From: JBOHTO01 sp050733695
GTDB lineage: Bacteria; Gemmatimonadota; Gemmatimonadetes; Gemmatimonadales; Gemmatimonadaceae
DNA length: 15,836 bases
Assembly (NCBI GenBank): GCA_050733695.1
Contig: JBOHTO010000044.1
Location: 1 to 15,836, forward strand
Reading direction: 5' to 3'
Made by a program: the position numbers and the translations under genes. This document shows positions 6,669-13,026 of the stretch, piece after piece; the stretch's first letter is position 1; the number at the start of each line of letters is the position of its first letter. The notes under the pieces are model-generated. The model was not told where the DNA came from, did not search any database, and saw only the letters and a program-made list of their open reading frames with translations.

Positions 6669-7565
6669 ATGCGGTGCTTGATGTTCCCCTGGCTGGCGTC
6701 GGCCATATTTGCACCGCTGCTCGGTGCTCAGCAAGTCCCCGGGCGCGACCTGCTTGACTTTCCCGTCGGGACCACGGGCGAACCGCCGCCACTTGCGCGA
6801 CTCTCGGGTGTTGGAATCTGGAACCCGGCTGCCATCGTGCTCCCCTCGGACGCGCGGGGTCGCGTGAGCGCGGCCGCCCTGCAGACGCCCGCCGATCAGG
6901 GAGTGACCCTGCAGCTCCTCGCGGTTGCCGCCCGCCTGCCGGCTGACAGGACGCTGGCGCTGTCCGTCGTTCGGGCGTGGGTCGACGGACTCGTGCGCAC
7001 GAATCTCGACCCGCAAAGCGTGGGGCCTGAGATCGCGTACAACACGACCGTCGTATCGGCCGCACTGGCGCAGCGGCGCGATAACCTCGCCGCTGGAGTC
7101 GCCGCGCGCTACCGCTTCGGTGAAGCCGACGGCAATCGCGAAGGCGTGTTCGGGCTGGACGGGGGAGTGCAGATCGAGCACCTCTTCCCGATGGACCTCG
7201 CGATCGGAGTTTCGAGTTTCCTATGGCGGCCGGGCGACGAAGGGAGTGATCAGTGGACGCTGGCCGCGGCGACAGATGTGCGAGTCTTCGGCCCGGACAG
7301 TCTGCATCAATTGCGCGGCGGCTATGCGTTCAGCGCCACCGGGCAGAGTGCCGACCAGCACTCGGCGTATGCTTCCGGCCGATACATGCACTGGGAGGGA
7401 CGGATCGGACTCTCGCGCTACGCTGTTCATGGCATGCATGACTGGCGCACTCATCTGGGCGTCGCCCTGAGATACTCGCGCTATACCGTTGGAGTGGCTC
7501 GCGAGGAGAACGGAGCCGGACTCGCTCCCATATATCAGTTCACTCTGGTCATGCTCATCAAGTGA
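6669..7565 (+). CDS. Secreted, probably outer-membrane beta-barrel protein of unknown function
   Basis: 298 residues. A short signal peptide (1-20, ending LLGA before QQ) is visible. The mature part has a GVGIWNPAAI segment at 47-56, like the NPA motif near the N-terminus of FadL/PorV-type barrels. Many short stretches of alternating hydrophobic residues follow (for example 142-150, 262-276 and 289-297). There are no enzyme motifs and no cysteine beyond C3. I infer an outer-membrane barrel related to the PorV/FadL group, with modest certainty. ATG at 6669 is preferred: it lies 7 nt after a -10-like box and no Shine-Dalgarno is present. An ATG at 6681 would still leave a signal-like stretch. 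The stop overlaps the rlmN start as GTGA, so it is cotranscribed with an rRNA methyltransferase, an unusual partner. Confidence 0.8.
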   Translation: MRCLMFPWLASAIFAPLLGAQQVPGRDLLDFPVGTTGEPPPLARLSGVGIWNPAAIVLPSDARGRVSAAALQTPADQGVTLQLLAVAARLPADRTLALSVVRAWVDGLVRTNLDPQSVGPEIAYNTTVVSAALAQRRDNLAAGVAARYRFGEADGNREGVFGLDGGVQIEHLFPMDLAIGVSSFLWRPGDEGSDQWTLAAATDVRVFGPDSLHQLRGGYAFSATGQSADQHSAYASGRYMHWEGRIGLSRYAVHGMHDWRTHLGVALRYSRYTVGVAREENGAGLAPIYQFTLVMLIK

Positions 7566-8644
7566 CGAACCGCCTGAACCTTCTGACAATCACGCCTGCC
7601 GCTGCCGAGTGCGCGGTGAGCCAGTTCGCGGTCGCGCACGGCGAGCCGGCGTATCGCGGTCGACAGGTGGCTCGGCGCCTGTGGGTGGCCCCCGCTGCTT
7701 CGTTCGAATCGATGACGGAGCTCCCGCTGCCCTTGCGAACACTCCTTGCCAGCCATTTCGACCTTCCCCGACTCGATGTTGCCGCGCGGCAATGTTCGGC
7801 GGACGGCACGGAGAAGTTCCTCTTTCGGCTTTCCGACGGCGAGCACATCGAGACCGTCGCCATACCGGAGGGCTCGCGACTCACGCTCTGTGTGTCGTCG
7901 CAGGCGGGCTGCGCGCTGCGATGCTCATTCTGCGCGACGGGAAGCATGGGCTTCCGGCGAAACCTCGACGCGAGCGAGATCGCGTGCCAGGTGCGTGAGA
8001 TGCGTTTCCTGGACCCTCCAATCGCGGTAACCAACGTGGTGTTCATGGGGATGGGTGAGCCGCTGCTCAACTGGAATGCCGTCGATCCGGCTCTGACCAT
8101 TCTGAACGATCCGGCCGGTCTCGGGATCGGAGCGCGACACGTCACGGTGTCGACAGTCGGTATACTCCCCGGTATCGAGGCGCTCGGCGAGAGGCGCGAA
8201 CAGTTCCGACTCGCCATCTCGATTCACGCGCCGGGCGATGAGCTGCGCAAGCGACTCATGCCGATCAATACCAGGTATCCGCTTGCTGAGGTGATCGAGG
8301 CAGCCCGGGCATTCGATCGTCGGGTCACGTTCGAATACGTGATGCTCTCGGGTGTCAACGACCAGGCGGAACACGCGCACCTGCTCGCGGCCCTGGCGAA
8401 GCGGTGTGGCGCCTTCGTCAACCTGATCCCGCTCCACCCGGGCGGCGCCCAGGGTTTCACTCCGACCCCTCCCGACCGGATCGCCGCATTTTCCCGCATG
8501 CTGCGTCGCGACGGCGTCGAGGTGGCGACCCGCAAGAGCCGCGGAGTCGACATCAGTGCTGCGTGCGGGCAATTGAGGGTGGAAGCGCATGGGCGGCGGC
8601 GTCCACGATCCACCGAGGAGCACGGTCGCATCGAGGTGGCGTGA
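7562..8644 (+). CDS. rlmN: RlmN, dual-specificity 23S rRNA (A2503-C2) / tRNA (A37-C2) methyltransferase
   Basis: 360 residues, a radical SAM enzyme that adds a C2-methyl to A2503 of 23S rRNA and to A37 of some tRNAs. The iron-sulfur cysteines are C117, C121 and C124 (GCALRCSFCATG). The two methyl-transfer cysteines typical of the family are present: C110 in TLCVSSQ and C335 in ISAACGQL. The MGMGEPLLN (162-170) and GVND (264-267) stretches are also typical. The start is GTG at 7562, overlapping the stop of the secreted-protein gene (GTGA), with no own Shine-Dalgarno, so it is likely translated by coupling. The last 20 or so residues are basic and lie antisense to the end of the LytR_C domain gene on the other strand. 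Confidence 0.96.
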   Translation: MTNRLNLLTITPAAAECAVSQFAVAHGEPAYRGRQVARRLWVAPAASFESMTELPLPLRTLLASHFDLPRLDVAARQCSADGTEKFLFRLSDGEHIETVAIPEGSRLTLCVSSQAGCALRCSFCATGSMGFRRNLDASEIACQVREMRFLDPPIAVTNVVFMGMGEPLLNWNAVDPALTILNDPAGLGIGARHVTVSTVGILPGIEALGERREQFRLAISIHAPGDELRKRLMPINTRYPLAEVIEAARAFDRRVTFEYVMLSGVNDQAEHAHLLAALAKRCGAFVNLIPLHPGGAQGFTPTPPDRIAAFSRMLRRDGVEVATRKSRGVDISAACGQLRVEAHGRRRPRSTEEHGRIEVA

Positions 8645-9022
8645 GCTGTCAGGACGCGACTCGACATGCGCAATCCCGAGCGATCGCGCAACGAGGCGGG
8701 CCCAGTCGGGATGCCGGGTGTGATCGATCACCACGGAGCTGTCACGCGATCCCTCGGCGTTCCCTATTTCCACAACATCGAAACCTCGGTCGCGAAGGTG
8801 CAGCGTGGCCGAACGCGCGAGCCCGCGCCGCGTGGACGCGTTCAGCACGGCCACGCGGATCCGTACTCCCTCCGGCGCGCGCGTAACGGCACTGTTTCTG
8901 GAGGTGAATCGAAGAGCGCCGTCCGCTCCTCCACCCGGGCGCAGAATCCACCAGGCAGCGGCGGTCAGAGCCACTGCAACCAGAAGTGTTGCCAGCGCGA
9001 CGGTCCGCCGTCGCCGTGTCAT
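7925..9022 (-). CDS. Membrane-anchored LytR_C domain protein with an open frame running antisense into rlmN
   Basis: 365 codons are open from the ATG at 9022, which overlaps the yqeK-like stop (ATGA). Residues 1-6 are basic (MTRRRR), 7-27 form one membrane helix, and about 53-140 form a LytR_C-type domain (IRVAVLNASTRRGLA at 55-69, DATVLLGGSW at 131-140). The domain then ends in TPPPMRFHP (141-149), which looks like a normal protein end. No stop follows: codon 150 is CAA (8575-8573), and the frame stays open for over 200 codons antisense to rlmN, in low-quality sequence. The real gene probably once ended near 8573. Family role: LytR_C domains occur in cell-envelope proteins, with function uncertain. 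Confidence is high for the N-terminal 149 residues and low for the tail. Confidence 0.7.
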   Translation of the reverse strand: MTRRRRTVALATLLVAVALTAAAWWILRPGGGADGALRFTSRNSAVTRAPEGVRIRVAVLNASTRRGLARSATLHLRDRGFDVVEIGNAEGSRDSSVVIDHTRHPDWARLVARSLGIAHVESRPDSSRHLDATVLLGGSWTPPPMRFHPQLPARSTDVDSAALAGRHLDAVATQHAGKCGDPVGRGRSETLGAARVERDQVDEGATPLRQGREQVRVFRLVVDTREHHVFERDPTIECPGCLDHLSKRIPGIDRHESLAQLIARRVNRDGESELFAPLAERLDTGEYTDCRHRDVSRSDPETGRIVQNGQSRIDGIPVEQRLTHPHEHHVGYRDWRVQETHLTHLARDLARVEVSPEAHASRRAE

Positions 9023-9564
9023 TGCATCCGGTTCCACAGAGCCACCGTCTCGCGCCGCAACGGCTGACCCTCGATGAGCACACGCTCGAGTCGAGAGCGC
9101 AGCACCTGCCGGAAGACGCCGTCGAAATCGTGAGCCACCTGGTCTGCGAGGGCAGCCCTGCTCGCGCGGGCAAAGGGACGTCCCGGATCGAGGTAGTCTG
9201 CCATGAAGAGCGCGCGGCCCGTGCGGTCCCAGTCCGGATGGCCGACGGTGTGCCAGCGCACCGCGTCGAGGACCGGCGCGCGCCGCTCACCGTGGCGCTC
9301 GAGCACCGCGGCGGCCGCCGGACCGTGGAGCAGGGCCGCAGGCAGGGAGTCGTCGAGAATGATCTCGCGCAGCTCCGCCTCCGGCGCATCGCGCAGAGCG
9401 TCGTGCCAGAGCCCGGCGTCGCGCCAGGCGCGGGTCTCTTCGCTGGCGATGGAGAGTTCCCCCGCCCAGCGCAGCAGGAGCAGCGTCACGCGGCGGATGT
9501 GCCGACTCCTGCTGTCCAGCACGCGCGCCCATGCCGGAAGCTCAATCGAATCCACGTCGAACAT
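9019..9564 (-). CDS. yqeK: YqeK-like HD-domain hydrolase (probable symmetrical Ap4A hydrolase)
   Basis: 181 residues from ATG at 9564. HD-fold marks in order: H22 (RHIRR), H54-D55 (LWHDALRD), H80 in LLHGPAAA, H105 (WHTVGH), and D123 in MADYLDPGR. This order, especially HGP, HT-G and ADYLDPGR, is that of YqeK proteins, which split diadenosine tetraphosphate into two ADP with iron as cofactor. In many bacteria yqeK follows nadD and rsfS. Here it follows a GlmU-like gene instead, with a 23-nt overlap in another frame (9542-9564). The frame is open upstream to 9675 but that part is antisense-like in quality and lies inside the previous gene. GTG at 9555 is an alternative start. The stop overlaps the LytR_C gene (ATGA). 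Confidence 0.8.
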   Translation of the reverse strand: MFDVDSIELPAWARVLDSRSRHIRRVTLLLLRWAGELSIASEETRAWRDAGLWHDALRDAPEAELREIILDDSLPAALLHGPAAAAVLERHGERRAPVLDAVRWHTVGHPDWDRTGRALFMADYLDPGRPFARASRAALADQVAHDFDGVFRQVLRSRLERVLIEGQPLRRETVALWNRMQ

Positions 9565-10372
9565 ATGCTTCGAGCACGGCGTGATTGCGGATGCGCGTTC
9601 GCGCGACAAGGTTCCAGCCCTTGAGTTCCACCCCCCGCCCCAGGACCGACTCGATGATTCGTGAATGCGGGCCAATGACGCATTCCGATTCGATCTCGGT
9701 CACCCCCTCGAGCACGACGCCGGGGTAGACGACCGTATCGCGACCGATGCGCACGTCGATCTCGATCCACGTGGTCTCCGGAAGCATGAACGTGACTCCG
9801 TTCGCCTCGTGCATCGCTACCAGGCGATCCCGCATCGCCGTTGAGGCGAGGGACAGGGCGTGACGATCTGTCACGCGCAGCAGTTCGTTCGGGGAAGTCG
9901 CGCCCACGCGCGTGGCGCCCGCGGGCCGCCGCGGATCCTCGGCCGATGCCAGCGCGGGGCCCTCTCCCGCGATCGCGACCGGCTGCCCGTCGCCCGCACC
10001 ATCCACGATCGCCAATCCCGCATCGCCTGCACGCAGCAGGCGGCCGACCGTGAGCGGGCTGAGTAGCGGTGCGGCGCCGTCGACGAGAACCGCCATGCCA
10101 GGCGCCGTGATCGCCGCGCGAAGGGCGCGTTTCTCGTCTCCGCGACGTACGGCCTGTTGTCGCACGGGGACCTCGGGGTCATCGGGTAGCTCGAGCGTGA
10201 ACCCATCGTCGTGCAGAGTGAGAACCTCGTCCGGGCGCGGGACGCTCTCCAGCAGGGCACGGAGCACGTGCCAGAGTACCGGTCGCCCAGCGAGGGGATG
10301 CAGGTAAGCGCTGACCTTCGAGCGAAACGCGTCGTGCTCATCGAGGGCCGTGACGACCGCGCGCCACGTCAT
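9542..10372 (-). CDS. Degenerate GlmU-like protein (nucleotidyltransferase-like plus short left-handed beta helix)
   Basis: 276 residues against about 450 for GlmU. The start resembles GlmU, with SAYLHPLAGRPVLWHV at 21-36 in the place of the usual KVLHPLAGKP segment. However, the nucleotide-binding loop LAAGxGTRM is replaced by TALDEHDAFRSK (8-19), so uridylyl transfer is doubtful. The middle retains a GlmU-like VLVDGAAPLL (95-104) and a linker helix SPNELLRVTD (160-169). Hexapeptide repeats of a left-handed beta helix follow (about 203-260) and then stop, before the acetyltransferase active site. ATG at 10372 overlaps the panC stop (ATGA) and has an AGGAAGGGG run upstream. It sits between panC and the yqeK-like gene. 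A binding or regulatory role for a sugar nucleotide is possible but not shown. Confidence 0.8.
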   Translation of the reverse strand: MTWRAVVTALDEHDAFRSKVSAYLHPLAGRPVLWHVLRALLESVPRPDEVLTLHDDGFTLELPDDPEVPVRQQAVRRGDEKRALRAAITAPGMAVLVDGAAPLLSPLTVGRLLRAGDAGLAIVDGAGDGQPVAIAGEGPALASAEDPRRPAGATRVGATSPNELLRVTDRHALSLASTAMRDRLVAMHEANGVTFMLPETTWIEIDVRIGRDTVVYPGVVLEGVTEIESECVIGPHSRIIESVLGRGVELKGWNLVARTRIRNHAVLEAYVRRGFD

Positions 10373-11295
10373 CGGCCTGTGTCCCCTTCCTGCGGCAATC
10401 CGTGATGATCGCCGGTGCCTGCGGCCGTGCTTCCGCCGAGAATCACATTGTCGATGAGTCGCGTGCCTCCCACCCGGGCTGCGACGATGACGAGACTGCC
10501 CGCGACCGCGAGCGCTGCCGGTTCCAGGCGGTCGGGATCCACTACGGCAAGGTATTCGAGCTGAACCCGGGATTCCGCCGAGACCTCGCGCGCTCCCACT
10601 CTTTCCAGGACCGCACCGCTCCGCTCTCCCGCAGCGTACGCAGCTCCGACTGCGTCGAGCGCCCGCTTGATCACCGCCGCGCGCGTCCTGTCGCCGGCGT
10701 CGAGGTATGCATTGCGGCTCGACAGCGCGACGCCGTTCGCGGCCCGGACCGTGGGGGCCACGATCACCTGGACGGGTATGTCGAGATCGTGAACCATCGC
10801 CCGAACAAGCGTCGCCTGCTGGATATCCTTCTGGCCGAATACTGCGATGTCGGGCCCCACGATGTTGAACAGCTTCGCGACAACCGTGAGCACCCCGGTA
10901 AAGTGTCCCGGGCGCGCTGTGCCCTCCCAGCGCTGGCCGAGCGCGTGCGGAACCACAGCCACCGACCGCGGCTCCGGATACATCACAGCCACGGTCGGGA
11001 GAAAGACGAGATCGGAACCGCGGCCAGCCGCTCTCGCGATGTCACCCGCTTCGTCCCGCGGATAGCGCGCCAGGTCTTCCCCAGGGGCGAACTGCAGCGG
11101 GTTGACGAAGATGCTCGTCACGACGTAGCCGCACCGCCGGCGCGCGTCGTCAATGAGGCGCAGATGCCCCTCGTGCAGGGAACCCATGGTGGGAACGAGC
11201 GCAACGCGGAGTCCGCGCGCGCGCGCCGCGGCTACCGCAGAGCGAACTTCGGGAATCCCGGTGGCGGTACTGGCGCTAGAAACTGTGGTCGGCAT
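10369..11295 (-). CDS. panC: Pantothenate synthetase
   Basis: 308 residues. It joins pantoate and beta-alanine using ATP, the last step of vitamin B5 synthesis, in the cytoplasm. The HIGH-like motif PTMGSLHEGH is at 35-44, VNPLQF at 64-69, FGQKDIQQ at 153-160, and the KMSKS-like LSSRN at 191-195. The usual VREADG loop reads VRAANG here. About 25 residues follow the normal end (LIDN at 280-283), a tail without recognisable domain. The start is ATG at 11295, giving a 20-nt overlap with panB in another frame. The frame is open to 11352 but those residues lie wholly inside panB. No Shine-Dalgarno is visible, so coupling to panB is likely. The stop overlaps the GlmU-like gene. Confidence 0.95.
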   Translation of the reverse strand: MPTTVSSASTATGIPEVRSAVAAARARGLRVALVPTMGSLHEGHLRLIDDARRRCGYVVTSIFVNPLQFAPGEDLARYPRDEAGDIARAAGRGSDLVFLPTVAVMYPEPRSVAVVPHALGQRWEGTARPGHFTGVLTVVAKLFNIVGPDIAVFGQKDIQQATLVRAMVHDLDIPVQVIVAPTVRAANGVALSSRNAYLDAGDRTRAAVIKRALDAVGAAYAAGERSGAVLERVGAREVSAESRVQLEYLAVVDPDRLEPAALAVAGSLVIVAARVGGTRLIDNVILGGSTAAGTGDHHGLPQEGDTGR

Positions 11296-12127
11296 CGGGG
11301 TAGTCGCCGGCACGAACCTCGGCACCGAACCGGCGGATCGCTTGCCTGGCATCCTCGGCGAGCTCCGCGTAGCGCCTGAGGAAACGCGGCGTGAAGCGGT
11401 CGTTCAGCCCGAGCAGGTCGGCGAGCACGAGTACCTGACCGTCGCAGCGCGCGCCCGCGCCGATTCCGATCGTCGGGATGGTCGTTGCGGCGGTGATGCG
11501 CTCCGCGATCGCGGCAGGGATCATCTCGAGCACGATTCCGAAAGCGCCCGCATCCTGAAGCAGAAGCGCGCCGTCGATGAGTCGCTCTGCCGCATCCGGC
11601 TCGCGTCCCTGAACCCGGTATCCGCCGAGCGCGTGCACGGACTGAGGCGTGAAGCCGATGTGACCCATGACGGGAACGCCCATGCCGACAACGGCGCGTA
11701 CGGCGTCGATGACCGTTTCGCCCGCACCTTCCAGCTTCACCGCGTTTGCGCCCGTCTGCTGCATGACCCGGCCACAGTTGATCATCGCGCGCTCCGCGCT
11801 GACCTGGTACGAGAGGAACGGCATGTCCACGATGAGCAGCGCTCGCTTCGTCCCCCGGCGCGCAGCGGCGCCGTGGTAGATCATCTGATCGAGCGTCACC
11901 GGCAGCGTCGAATCGAAGCCGGCCACGACGTTGCCAAGCGAATCGCCAACGAGAATGGCGTCGACGCCGCTATCGTCCGCCAGGCGTGCGAAGAGCGCGT
12001 CATAGGCGCTCACGACGACGAGTGGGCCACGGCCCGCCTGCGTGGCCTGCGCATTTTCCGCCTTTCTGGACACGAAGTCGCGCACCGTGAACGGCCGACT
12101 GCCCGCCGCGTCTGTACCGGTGCTCAC
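11276..12127 (-). CDS. panB: 3-methyl-2-oxobutanoate hydroxymethyltransferase (ketopantoate hydroxymethyltransferase)
   Basis: 283 residues. It transfers a hydroxymethyl group from 5,10-methylene-THF to alpha-ketoisovalerate, the first committed step of pantothenate synthesis. The metal ligands are in place: D62 (VGDSLG), D101 (VDMPF) and E133 (KLEGA), with the catalytic-site glutamate E201 in VLEMIP. The start is GTG at 12127, overlapping the folK stop (GTGA) and preceded by GAGGGCGAAGA. The frame is open to 12322, but the extra N-terminus is antisense-like and lies inside folK, and the family N-terminus (FTVRDF at 13-18) begins just after this GTG. The TAG stop lies inside panC. No panD or panE is in the window. 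Confidence 0.95.
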   Translation of the reverse strand: MSTGTDAAGSRPFTVRDFVSRKAENAQATQAGRGPLVVVSAYDALFARLADDSGVDAILVGDSLGNVVAGFDSTLPVTLDQMIYHGAAARRGTKRALLIVDMPFLSYQVSAERAMINCGRVMQQTGANAVKLEGAGETVIDAVRAVVGMGVPVMGHIGFTPQSVHALGGYRVQGREPDAAERLIDGALLLQDAGAFGIVLEMIPAAIAERITAATTIPTIGIGAGARCDGQVLVLADLLGLNDRFTPRFLRRYAELAEDARQAIRRFGAEVRAGDYPDADHSF

Positions 12128-12588
12128 TCTTCGCCCTCGCCCGCGCTCGCGCGATGCGGTTCCGCATTGCTGCCAGCGAGCAGCAACCGGTCGAGCTCCG
12201 CCATTTCCTGTTGCCAGAACTCGCGGTTGGGAAGCTCGGGGTGTGGAATGGTGAGCTGCGCGGTTGTGCCTTCCTGTTTCTGGAAAAGCACGATGTCGAG
12301 ATCCAGGGTTCGCGGCCCCCATCGGATGCGTCGCTCCCGGCCGGCACTTCGCTCCACGTCATGGAGCGCCTCGAGGAGCTGGAGCGGAGCGAGTGAAGTC
12401 TCTATCGCAAGCATCTGATTCAGGTAGGGGTCCTGCCGGACCGGTCCGATGGGAGCCGTCTCCTGCACCGGCGATTCCGCAAGGATACGTGTACGAGGGA
12501 GGCGGGCGATGGATTGACGGGCAAGGGCAAGATGCGCATCGCGGTTGCCCACGTTGGAACCCAGCGCGACGTACGCAATGTCCTTCAC
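12124..12588 (-). CDS. folK: 2-amino-4-hydroxy-6-hydroxymethyldihydropteridine pyrophosphokinase (HPPK)
   Basis: 154 residues, close to the E. coli length of about 158. It pyrophosphorylates 6-hydroxymethyl-dihydropterin with ATP in folate synthesis. The N-terminus AYVALGSNVGNR (5-16) and the HPPK signature RWGPRTLDLDIVLF (89-102) with metal-binding D96 and D98 are intact. ETAPIG (43-48) and the IPHPELPNREF segment (114-124) also match. The start is GTG at 12588, 10 nt after the folB stop. GAAG lies about 8 nt upstream. A TTG two codons earlier (12594) is the alternative. The frame is open to 12735 but the extra part is antisense-like and lies inside folB. The stop overlaps panB (GTGA). Confidence 0.93.
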   Translation of the reverse strand: MKDIAYVALGSNVGNRDAHLALARQSIARLPRTRILAESPVQETAPIGPVRQDPYLNQMLAIETSLAPLQLLEALHDVERSAGRERRIRWGPRTLDLDIVLFQKQEGTTAQLTIPHPELPNREFWQQEMAELDRLLLAGSNAEPHRASAGEGEE

Positions 12589-12598
12589 TCGCAATACT

Positions 12599-12964
12599 TC
12601 ATTTCTGGTCGAGATCAACCACGACCTCGGCGTGAATGAGCGGCCCGGGCAGCGCGACATGGGGCTTGCGCACGGCGACGCGAACACGGTTGACTCGCGG
12701 GAGCGCGAGCGCTTGCCGGGCGACCTCGCTTCCAAGCTCTTCGAGATAGGCTATCGCGCGACCGTGAACGAGCGTCGCGACCATGTCGTACAGCGTGCGG
12801 TAGTCGAGCGTCACCTCGCTCTGCCCGGAATCCGACTGCACGGGGAGCAGCCAGACGGTCAGGTCGATCTCGAGCGGCTGATCGAGCTCCTGCTCGTGCG
12901 GAAGCACACCCACGCGGGTGTGAAAGAGCATTCCCCGCAACGTGATGGCGTCGCGTCTCGGCAC
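12599..12964 (-). CDS. folB: Dihydroneopterin aldolase
   Basis: 121 residues, the normal length for FolB. It cleaves dihydroneopterin to 6-hydroxymethyl-dihydropterin and glycolaldehyde in folate synthesis. Visible family positions: E24 in GVLPHEQEL (19-27), Y55 in TLDYRTLYD (52-60), E75 in YLEELGSEVA, and the catalytic lysine K100 in VRKPHV. The start is GTG at 12964. A TTGACA/TACGTT promoter ends only 6 nt before it and no Shine-Dalgarno is seen, so the message may be leaderless. An ATG at 12931 would remove the first conserved strand. It is the first gene of the folate-pantothenate block. Confidence 0.93.
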   Translation of the reverse strand: MPRRDAITLRGMLFHTRVGVLPHEQELDQPLEIDLTVWLLPVQSDSGQSEVTLDYRTLYDMVATLVHGRAIAYLEELGSEVARQALALPRVNRVRVAVRKPHVALPGPLIHAEVVVDLDQK

Positions 12965-12970
12965 GGCGTG

Positions 12971-12999
12971 AACGTATCCGTCACGTGCACGAGTGTCAA
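12971..12999 (-). promoter_or_regulatory. Sigma70-like promoter of the folB-folK-panB-panC block
   Basis: On the minus strand a perfect -35 TTGACA (12999-12994), a 17-bp spacer and TACGTT (12976-12971, 3 of 6 to the -10 consensus). The predicted start point, 6-7 nt downstream, coincides with the GTG of folB at 12964, suggesting a leaderless mRNA. The spacer contains CGTGCACG, a short palindrome. Confidence 0.6.
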
Positions 13000-13004
13000 A
13001 CGCA

Positions 13005-13026
13005 GCACTCTCTAGGCACTCTCTAG
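13005..13026. repeat. Perfect 11-bp tandem repeat at the end of the chemoreceptor-like gene
   Basis: GCACTCTCTAG occurs twice head to tail (13005-13015 and 13016-13026). The TAG stop of the receptor-like gene (13025-13023) is within the copy nearer the gene. It looks like a recent small duplication. No hairpin or T-run that would make a terminator is seen in this gap. Confidence 0.85.

Noticed and set aside
6560..6706. N-terminal extension of the EIIA protein up to an ATG at 6706
   Set aside because: The added residues are Arg-rich and unlike the family, they cross the divergent promoter, and the GTG at 6559 has a good GGAG.
10402..12418. Plus-strand open frames antisense to panC and panB (10402-11379 and 11153-12418)
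   Set aside because: They are shadows of conserved genes and show no signal, domain or start-site support.
12965..13022. Terminator between the receptor-like gene and folB
   Set aside because: No stem-loop followed by a T-run is seen; only a tandem repeat and promoter boxes.
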